The notes under the pieces are model-generated. The model searched no databases, was not told the origin of the DNA, and saw only the letters and a program-made list of their open reading frames with translations. Of a DNA stretch of 64,000 nucleotides, positions 44,279 through 53,500 are shown in pieces; within the stretch, counting starts at the first letter, position 1, and the number at the start of each line of letters is the position of its first letter. The translations under genes were made by a program, and so were the position numbers. Source of the stretch: Acephala macrosclerotiorum (Eukaryota; Ascomycota; Leotiomycetes; Helotiales; Mollisiaceae). The DNA lies in assembly GCA_014904845.1 (NCBI GenBank), contig MU119210.1:248001-312000 (forward strand), given 5' to 3'.

Positions 44279-45928
44279 TGTGGGAGGTTGATTCGCAGAT
44301 ATTGGGCCTCAATGGCGGAAGGGGGAGGAGAAGAAACCGGGGATCGGACGGGGCCAAGATGGCACACGGCTTCAGATTACGAGTGCCGAAAGAAGCACAG
44401 TCTGGGAACGGATGGGAAAACGCTGGGAAGTAACGCTGTACCTAGACCGATGCGATCACGTTTCTTGGGGCGCGCGGTTGAGTGGAATGCGTGAGAACGA
44501 GGGATTGTGTTTGCACTTGAGGAGGTGAACGTGCGCTGGTGGAGGGAAATTTTTGGGCTGTCGCTTGTGTTTTTCCTATGTTGTCATTGACGCCACAACC
44601 CTGTCAAACCAAACCCTCCTGCCGGCCTGCGATGTCTCATGCATTCCTTGTCTGGACCGAAGCGTTGAATTGTAGGGACATACGGAGGTACAGCGGTCAA
44701 GTATTCATACAACAGACAAGAGTCTGAACGCTACATGTGATTTTAATATGTTATAATTTTCGTTATACTTAACAAAAAAACTTTGAAACAGTAGAATGAT
44801 CCATCCCTAGGAGGAGCACTATACATCTATCTGCAAAGGGGGCAAAGTTCAAACCCCTGCTAGCTCTATATGAATACTTAACCGCTGTGCCTCCGTAGGA
44901 ACATATTCGATCAGGCCCTCAATCTTCTTTTGACTTTTCTTCTAGCCATGTCCCTAATTTCCTAACGAGCTGGGTTTCGCGGGTCTATGCGATCAGGGGT
45001 GCAAATGCTAATTCGATTCTCTAGGTGTAATTGTTCTCGGTTTTCGTACCTGGCTGGCTGCCGTGGCTCCTCAGACTTGTCTCTCAAGAGCAAGACGTGC
45101 TCCCACTCCCACCCAGATGAACCCCGTATCAGTTGCTGGCAGACTCGAATAAAGTTCCACACGTTGTCGGGCCTTTCCAATGATGCCTACCCTCTCCTTC
45201 TCTTTCCCATCCGTGCTACAATCACTATCCGCCTATCGATCGACAACGTGCCTGCGTAAAGGTCAATTAAGGGACAATTGACCGCCTCTCATGGACAAAC
45301 ATACCTGTCCAGATTCCCAAAAACCACAGAAAAGTACCAATCAGGTCAACCACCAAGGAACGCACGATGGGTCAATGTAATGCCTCATCCAAAGAGAACG
45401 TCTCTGTCTCAGACCACGCTGGCGCCGTCTGGTACAGGGTCAAAGGGAAAGCTATTGGACGAGCTGGGAATTATGAGCAGGGCATACGGGCCGCTCCCAC
45501 AGCCCGCGTGGCAGAAGAGATGGCAGTGATATGATTAGAAACGATGATCATGTTCGAGGTGAGGAGTCCGTCATGGTCGTGGCATGTGGGATCACTGGAC
45601 GGGATACGAAGAGGCTCTGGGTGCTCAGTCACGTGTGAACGTTGATATTGGGACCGTGTTGGCATAATACTCGGCATGTGCGGCTTGCATGAGATGCAAG
45701 AGATCGAGAAGAAGTTTCCGGATGGATATCACATGGAAATTTCCTGACAAACATGGCATTCAGCTCTCTGTTGGATGATATTCTAGGTCATCGTTGTTGT
45801 TGGGTATCTGAAGCAAATGAACGCCTTTAACGCTATTCCCCTCCCGTTTGACGATGAGTTCTGATTAGGCTTCCCAAGGCTGAACCCGATGTTCCAAACC
45901 CCTGTGGACATTCGGATGAACTTCTTAT
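44279..45928. other. Intergenic region
   Basis: 1.65 kb without a recognisable gene. The first 300 bp should carry the Kcs1 promoter and leader, and the last part the 3' UTR of the next gene. An AT-rich patch is near 44730-44790. No tRNA or repeat family was seen. Confidence 0.45.
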
Positions 45929-48900
45929 TTACGCTATTCCAAACAACTTCCTTCTCCGGTAGCCATTGCTTTCCTCACGTTTCTCGGGACTGGACACTCT
46001 GGCCTGCTTGAGTTCTGCGTCCACAGACCAATCTTCCAAGAAGTTCCCCATTTCCCCCAATGCATCTTCCATGTCAAAGCCCGCCAGAGACTTCCTCACC
46101 GGTTGACTTTCTTCGGATCGGAGAATGTCGGTTTTTTCCTGGAACTTCCACACGATATCACTGTTCGGTTCGCTTCTCGGTTTCCGAGGTCTCGTCGGTG
46201 ACTGGAGAACAGTGTTGGGTAATTGATCTATCGAAGTTTCTCGGTCTGCCGCAATGAAAGCTTCGGCTTGAGCACCTAGTGCTGGACTGCTGTTCAGCGG
46301 AGAGGCTACGTTCTCAGGTAAGATTCTCGTAAATTGCCTACTGAAGTGTTTCTCGAACTTTGTCCCATTTGTCGTTCCATTACTGAACATGCCTTCTTCC
46401 TCGACCATTGTTGGCGGGGGAGGAAATACTGGACCAAACTTTACTTGTAGGGGCGGCTCGTCCCTGCTATGTTGAGAAGACGAACCATCGAACGAGACAT
46501 GTTTCCCTGTTTGTTTCTTTGTCTTCATAGATGATGGCTTCTTCAGGCTGCTTCCCCATGGATTGCTTGTGGCTGCGTGAATAAGTAATTGTGTGCTCGT
46601 AAGCGTTTCCGAAACGTCCACCTCTGTCCGTTTCGGAGCGTTGGTTGGCGCTAGAAGATCTCTGAATGGTGTGATATCAGTGTCATCTGGAGTTTGTGGT
46701 CGCTCGACATGTTGCCATTCAGAAGAGGTATCAGGATCATGGGCTTCTTCGAGTGCATCATCGTCCACAGTGACAGGCTCCTCCTCCGGGTCGAGTGAGC
46801 CAAATGGTCTTGCCAAGTCAGCATCCCTGGGACCATGTAAAGGTATAGGCGAGATGTGTTCGATTGCCCAAGGACTTTGTGGTCCACAGCCTCCCCAACT
46901 TGCTTCTGAAGCTTCCTCTACTCCTTTATCACGTTCATTGATCTTCTGATCAGTCTCGTTCGCTTCGGCATGCGCATCATTTCCCCCAACACCGTCTTCT
47001 GTAACTAGATCTGGAGAAGTTTCCTTCGTTTGCTCAGGCTTTGCCTCACCGGTTTCTGTCCCTGTGATCAACTCCTCACCTCCCGGTAACACAATCTCTT
47101 CTTCAAGCTCACTCTCGAGGCCTCCTCGAGGGTGCTTAATTTGTTCGATGGACATTCTGCACGGATCTTGGATTCTTGGATTTGCTGAAGGATTGGTGTT
47201 TCGAAGTTCAACATTTGCTTGACCAATTCGGTCCAAATCATCGTCATCGCCACTTCGACCAGCTGATTCTGGAGTACTGCTTGGGCAGACTTGGGATAAC
47301 TCCAATTGTATCCTATCCATCTCATCTTGCTCAGCATCTGTAATAGGTCCATCACCCACCAGAGAGGCTCCCTCATCTTTCATACTTGGAGACTCCACAA
47401 TCTCTACCGTTTGAGGTCGGGGCACACTGCGTTGGGATTTGACCGGCGTAGTATTATATGACTGAGTGCTGATATCATTTGGATCCTGAGATATCCTAGA
47501 GCCCTGCGAGGGTATAGCGCGCTGAGTTAACCGTGAGTGCGGAGAGCTTAGCGCAGGGTGCTGCGGGCTAGACTTGGAAGAGTGGGCTGACTGTTGGCGA
47601 TCTTGAGAAGACTTATATTTCTGTGAGGGCGAAAGCACTTGAGATATCTTTTGACTTGAAGAGCTAGACGGATGTTGTTGCGAGATGCGATGCCTGCACG
47701 CAGAGAAATGGGCTGGCTGCTGACCTTCTTCTTCATCCGAATCTCGAGATGATACAGCACCCTGTGAGGATAAAGAGACTTGAGGTATTCTTCGGTGTGA
47801 AGGGCTAGGCGCAGGTTCTTGTGGGTCATTAGAAACGGACTTGGAGAAACCATTCGAATGCTGCCTATTCTCTTTGTTGAGGAGATTGAGGAAAATTGTG
47901 GGTGTATCAGTGGGTTTGGGTGTGAGATCCGTTTTGTTGAAGGGAGTATTACTTCTAGAATCTCCAGCGCGAAGGACTGCACGAAGAAACGACATCTCCC
48001 CTATGTCGAAGTTGATATCTGCCTCGCCATTATCCAAAGATGGTCCTCCATCGGACATACGATGCCGTTGGGGTTCTGAGGGCGGCGTAGTGTTGTACTG
48101 GGTGTACAACAGACTTTCCAACGCGTTTCCAAGCTGAATTCCCATTTCGTTTGTTGCTTTTTCGATGTCTGAGTGGCTCTTCGGCCGGGGAGAGTTTCGG
48201 TGTGCAGAAATTGACTTCGTGGAAGGAGAATATGCATCTTCGCCGGCGACCCCAATCTCTGGGATATTATTTTCGGAGGCCTCAATAGAAGTTATTTGTA
48301 AAGGCACAGATACGATAGAAGGCGCACTGTCGTCATCCTTGGGTGGATCTTCCTCCTGCGCAGAAACCAGAGCCTCGCCTTGGCCACCACCTAATTCCCC
48401 ATGCTCGGCCGATTTCGTATGCCGCTTCCTTTTCTTGAAATGAAATTTTTCGAGATTTCGAGATGAGGGCGCAACTTCGCTCACGAAAGTATCCTCCCCA
48501 AAGTCCGAGGCAATATGTGCACTAGAACGAGGTAGCTTAGGTAAAGTGAGACTCCCACTGTCTCCATGCGAATTGGTTCTGCTAATAACCGGCGTTGAAA
48601 CAGGCTTCGAGTGAGGAGTTATGACAATCAAGTCATCCTGCTCAAGATCTGAGGACGAAGGATCCAGAGATATATTCAGACTTCTCCTCGACTTCTTCCC
48701 GGGTAACTTCCGTGATGAAGTTCTTGATTCCTGGGAGTTGTCTTGAAGCTCGTCAATTTCTTCGTCTTCGACTGGAAGTTGCAAGCTAGTCATCTTCACT
48801 GAAGAGGACAACAATGTGCCTTTAGTTGCTGGGTAGCTATTTCTATGAGTTTCAATCTGTACCGAAAATAGTGTGTTGTCTCGGAGGGTATTCTCGATAA

Positions 48901-49741
48901 CTGGAGTTTCTCGTGGCTTTTCCAAACCCGATCCTAGGACAAATGTTGCCGATTTAGGACGATCAACATTTATGTTTCCGTGCTCTGGTAACCTTGCTGA
49001 AGTATGCCTCCGTTCTCGACCTCTTAGGCCGAGAAATTCAGGACCTGGAGTTGGGGATGAAAGCGCAGGCTCATCCCACCGCGCACGCTTAGACACATAT
49101 GATCCTTTCAGCCATTGAGAATCCGCTGCTCTCTTTGTGATCCGGGTGGTAAGATCCTCATCCTTGCCCACATGTGGTGTTTTTGTGCAATGATTCCTCA
49201 TCGAGTCGTCAGGGCGTGCTTCCGAATCCGCTGCCCCAGATATCTCAATGTTTTCACCGCATGGTGTTGAGATTATCGGTTCGTCTTGTCCGCGTGTATG
49301 CCCCTCCTCATCCAGACCACTTTCCAAGGCCCCTACTTTTGCCTGCCATGCAAGGACTGCTTCAGGATTGACGTATCCAAAACTATGACTAGACGACGCT
49401 TTCTCTGCCAATTGTGACCGTGTGGATGCAACCACTTCCGTAGCTAGTTGAGGTCGAATCCGATTTCGTTTCCTTCGTGAAGGGCAAGCCCAGGGATTCA
49501 CCCATCCGCTTTCTTTGGAAAATGGCCCTCTTAGGCTCGCTGTCAACAAAACTGGCCGATGTCCCCGCATATACCTGCGTGCTTGCACTTCGTACCGCAG
49601 CCGTTTCCGTCTTGTCTCTTCAGCAGTCTCTTCCTCGTCAGATCCCGGGCAGATAATGTCTTCGGGCTTGCACACAAGTGTGTGGTAGTAAGGCTCATCA
49701 TCTCGGTCTTCTGTATTGTTGAGGCTGCTGTAAGGCTCCAT
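45929..49741 (-). CDS. Large fungal-specific disordered protein (LRGPF/SGWxNPW motif)
   Basis: One exon of 1270 aa from the ATG at 49741 (1316 aa from 49879). The conserved part is the N-terminus: YYHTLVCKPEDIICPGSDEE, RRKRLRYEVQARRYMRGHRP and TASLRGPFSKESGWVNPWAC. I recall this signature from Pezizomycotina proteins annotated, without experimental basis, as protamine P1-like. The rest is Ser/Gln/Glu-rich. It has a repetitive SQ/QQ block (about residues 640-800 of the long form) and ends in a short conserved tail, GNFLEDWSVDAELKQARVSS with RRRKLFGIA. Basic clusters (RRKRNRIRP, KKRKRHTK) suggest nuclear localisation. Function unknown. It shares a divergent promoter with the Cdc11 homolog. Confidence 0.88.
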   Translation of the reverse strand: MEPYSSLNNTEDRDDEPYYHTLVCKPEDIICPGSDEEETAEETRRKRLRYEVQARRYMRGHRPVLLTASLRGPFSKESGWVNPWACPSRRKRNRIRPQLATEVVASTRSQLAEKASSSHSFGYVNPEAVLAWQAKVGALESGLDEEGHTRGQDEPIISTPCGENIEISGAADSEARPDDSMRNHCTKTPHVGKDEDLTTRITKRAADSQWLKGSYVSKRARWDEPALSSPTPGPEFLGLRGRERRHTSARLPEHGNINVDRPKSATFVLGSGLEKPRETPVIENTLRDNTLFSVQIETHRNSYPATKGTLLSSSVKMTSLQLPVEDEEIDELQDNSQESRTSSRKLPGKKSRRSLNISLDPSSSDLEQDDLIVITPHSKPVSTPVISRTNSHGDSGSLTLPKLPRSSAHIASDFGEDTFVSEVAPSSRNLEKFHFKKRKRHTKSAEHGELGGGQGEALVSAQEEDPPKDDDSAPSIVSVPLQITSIEASENNIPEIGVAGEDAYSPSTKSISAHRNSPRPKSHSDIEKATNEMGIQLGNALESLLYTQYNTTPPSEPQRHRMSDGGPSLDNGEADINFDIGEMSFLRAVLRAGDSRSNTPFNKTDLTPKPTDTPTIFLNLLNKENRQHSNGFSKSVSNDPQEPAPSPSHRRIPQVSLSSQGAVSSRDSDEEEGQQPAHFSACRHRISQQHPSSSSSQKISQVLSPSQKYKSSQDRQQSAHSSKSSPQHPALSSPHSRLTQRAIPSQGSRISQDPNDISTQSYNTTPVKSQRSVPRPQTVEIVESPSMKDEGASLVGDGPITDAEQDEMDRIQLELSQVCPSSTPESAGRSGDDDDLDRIGQANVELRNTNPSANPRIQDPCRMSIEQIKHPRGGLESELEEEIVLPGGEELITGTETGEAKPEQTKETSPDLVTEDGVGGNDAHAEANETDQKINERDKGVEEASEASWGGCGPQSPWAIEHISPIPLHGPRDADLARPFGSLDPEEEPVTVDDDALEEAHDPDTSSEWQHVERPQTPDDTDITPFRDLLAPTNAPKRTEVDVSETLTSTQLLIHAATSNPWGSSLKKPSSMKTKKQTGKHVSFDGSSSQHSRDEPPLQVKFGPVFPPPPTMVEEEGMFSNGTTNGTKFEKHFSRQFTRILPENVASPLNSSPALGAQAEAFIAADRETSIDQLPNTVLQSPTRPRKPRSEPNSDIVWKFQEKTDILRSEESQPVRKSLAGFDMEDALGEMGNFLEDWSVDAELKQARVSSPEKREESNGYRRRKLFGIA

Positions 49742-50519
49742 GTTGGTGAGTCTTCCGGCGCATGAGCGGTAGTAGCCTTCTAGGCGGCATTGGGGTGAAC
49801 GAGCGGGGTGTGAAGCCGCAGACGTTGTACCGCCAGTTGACGTGGAGACCGCGAATTTTGGTGTAAATTGATACCCCATTCACGTGACTCGTGTTTCAAC
49901 GGACCATGAAGGTGGCTCTAGGGTGGTCACAATAAGAGAGTCCAAAATACCCTAGATGTTTTTATGCCCTGCTATTGATTACATATATTGCCTTCCCAGC
50001 CTCGATTTGCCAACTTGTGCTGCTGTATTGAGAAACTCTTGCTAAGTTGACAAGGCTGAGTGTCAAAGTAGCGTAACACTACGGTACTCTCAATGTATGT
50101 TATCAAACTCGGATAATATAAATCTAGGAAAAGGTGAAAATGCTGCTCTAAAATAATGATGAAATATCTCTTGCCTGTGAAGGGTTCTGGCCGCTAAGTA
50201 TCGAAAAGTCAATAAAGTTTCTACCCCTCACATCCCTGGACACCTTTCCGCTGTTGCTAAGGCAACGTGACACTATCGCGACTTGAAGCTTCAACATCGG
50301 GACACGGATGAAAGCTCAAATGCAGACCTTCAACGACGCGTCGTCCGTACGAAATTTACTAACAGCAGGCATTTCATACTCCAATCTGCCAATTCTTATC
50401 GAATATCAACCTCACTTTCACACATCCAAGACCGAACGCGTACTCGAGCGAACACAACAACCGCATGTACGGGACACGAATAAACCTCGATTATATTTCC
50501 ACGCCCAGCGCAACCAGCA
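49742..50519. promoter_or_regulatory. Divergent promoter region, disordered protein / Cdc11
   Basis: A 778-bp interval between divergent start codons, with no gene inside. It also covers the alternative N-terminal extension of the left gene (to 49879). Confidence 0.45.
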
Positions 50520-53500
50520 ATGGACCACGCATGGCTAGATTCGCTTTCTGAAGATTGGATCTCTCAGCACCCGTCATCTGGTTCTCCTGCGCCCTCATTA
50601 CCGTCCCTAGCAAACAGCACTTCCTCAAGCACTCGCGCCGCGTCGAGTCGCATTCCAAAATACAACCCCCAGAAGCAGGCATGGACTACACCGAATGAAG
50701 GAGGAAATAGCCCTTTGAGCGAACGGAGCCTCAATGAGCACAATATTCCACTGTCGCAACGTTCTCTACGCCAACCATCAAAGCTACGTGAAGTCACAAT
50801 AGGTGACCGAGGTCGCCGCTTGTCGCGCGCACTCTCAGCATCTTCTACCCAATCCGTACAATACCACACAGTCCAGCACAAGTCACATAGTCTGTCCCCA
50901 CACAAAGAGACACCGGAGTGGAAGAAGCGGCTTCTCCAGGGAGAGGTCGCATATGGCGAGGCAAAGGATCTTTTCAGTGCTGCCGGTCTCGAAACTATCT
51001 TTCAACCACCGCCCGAAACATCCAATTCTTCGAATAAACTGCCAACACAAGAGATTGATGATGATGTTGGCAGTGTTATCATGCCTTCTAGCCCTCCTGC
51101 ATACGACTTTGGGCGTGCCAACTCTGGAAAGGAAGACAATGATGAGGACAATGTTCAAAGACGCCAACAACCGCGAGGTATGAAATACAGATTAGCAGAC
51201 TCAGACGGGAGCGAATTCTCAACAAATGATTTGAGCAGAGGTAGCAGCTTTCAGCTCACGGCTAGATCAGTTCGAGGTAATGAAGAGGTAGAGCCTCAAT
51301 CGGAAGCTGCCTCTGAGATGGATTCTTCGGTCTTACAGCACGGGAATGGAGTCAACGGATCAGGTCGTGTTGCAAGTGGCCAAAGTGATATTCGGAACGA
51401 GGAGCTTAGCCCAATCTACATTTCGAGGCATAATACAATCGACGGACAAATCGACTATGCAGCAATAAATCTTCCGGCAGATGAGCTACAGCGGCGACTC
51501 GAGAACATACCGGAAGAAAGTCCAGCTCAATTTGACGAAGACAAGGATGAGATCTCGGAGCAACTGCCAGCAAATATGACTGTTGATACTGACGATTATG
51601 CCCACAATGGTCGTTTTGTCAACCTTTGTAGAGGCGGCCATTCTCAAGAAGGATCTTTCCAGAAACGAATGCTCAGTCCATCGTCGCTTCCAGCTATCGA
51701 CGAGTCTGCCATGCTACCCGAAGAATCGATGCAGGCCAGCACCCCGAAGCAGTTGCCGAACATAAAGAAAACAAGATCATCGAACGAGTATCAACAGGCC
51801 TCGAGCACTGAAGGGTCACCTCCGGCACCCCAGACACCTTACACAAGCCGCAACGAACCTACCCAGAAAGAACAGCAAAGCAGCTCTGGCAGCCCTTTGA
51901 AGCTATTCGGCACGTATGATTCATTCACCAATCAAAAACTCCTCCGGAGACTTAGTCAATTTGAAGGCGATTTCGAGGAAGCGACTGACCACGAATCGAC
52001 GCACCCTGAAATGAACGATGCTTTTGTAGCACAGTCCGGCGCAGAGAAAACCTCCCAAGAGAACCATACCCACCATGTATCGAGAAAACTCACCAGCTTT
52101 GGAAGAGGAGATCTGGATGGGTTTCAGTTCAGTGAAGAAGTATCTTATGCTTCTAGTAGGTCTAATGGGGAGGACGAAGACAAAGAGAACATATCACTGC
52201 CTCTTTTAAATCCTGACACCCAACACCTATTCAAGTTTCATCTCGAACCTTCTCCAGCTCTTGAAGATGATCGAGTGTCAACAAATCACACCAAGTACAC
52301 AAGTACCACGAGAACTTCGAAGCATATGATTAGTGTGCGCAAGACTCGGCCAGGGACAAGCAGTTCTGACTCAACAACTGATATGCATCCTTCTCGAAGA
52401 CAAGAAGATCTCCAAACACCGAGGAAACGAACTGGGGACTCGGAAGGTAAAAGACTACAAAGAACGCCATTAAAGGATCCAACACCGAAGCGTCGGCGGA
52501 CCTTGCAAAACCTAGAGACCGAAGACGACGAGTCTCTTGCACTTGATTCTTTAAGAGAAACTCATCAACAAATGCAGTCTGTCATTGGAAGAAAACGAAA
52601 AGATGCCAGACATGGCGACGACCAGCAGGCAGCGAATCCCAAAGTTTTAGCTATGCGCCAAATTCTACGGCCACGTACGCCGACACCCAGTCAGCGAAGC
52701 AGCCAAAATGAGCGGCCGCCTCTCGCAGAGATAGATCCATTTATCGATCGGGCGAGAATGCTACAGCAAGAGAAGATTGCCAAGATTCAAGCAGAGCTCG
52801 ACGCAACAAATCCTCTCAAAATGTCGGCAGTGCTCGGCATGAGCCAGCAAATGCAGAATGATAGTCGAAAAGGTTCTGTCACTACACAGGACTTCTTGGA
52901 CGAAGCCAAGAAGATAATGGCGGGTATTCGCGACAAAGTTAGACCTCGAAGTGGGCTTACAAGCCTTGAAGAATCAGAATCTGAGAATGATAAGAATCAG
53001 TCTCCTGAAGTCGACCAGCATGAAGACGAGTTCGAGGATTCGTACCAAGAATCGACCAAGGAGCCATTTTCGAGACCTCCTAGCCGTGAAGGAAAACCCA
53101 TTCCTCGTCTACCGATGAAACAAGAAGATCCTAAGCTTCTTGACCATCTTCGGAAATATCAGGAAATGAGTGAGGTGGATGTCCTCGTTGCTTCGTCAAT
53201 GAAATCACTTGCATTGGCTAAAGAGGCTTCGAATGCCGCCAGAGAAGTTGACAAGGTGACTGACGAAACCATCTCGCGAGTATCAGGACGTTTCCATAGC
53301 CGGGAGGTTGTCACTGAGAGCGATCCACCCAACGTGCGACTCTCGGAGAATCCTGATTTACAGAGAAAGCGTAAGCATTCGACATCTTCAATTCCAAGTG
53401 CTGGAGATGCCGCCGAAGCAGAATTCCCTTCCCATGGCTCGAATTCATCTGGACAATCGACCTCACGATCTATACCAACCGGGTCATCGAGAGGCTCTGA

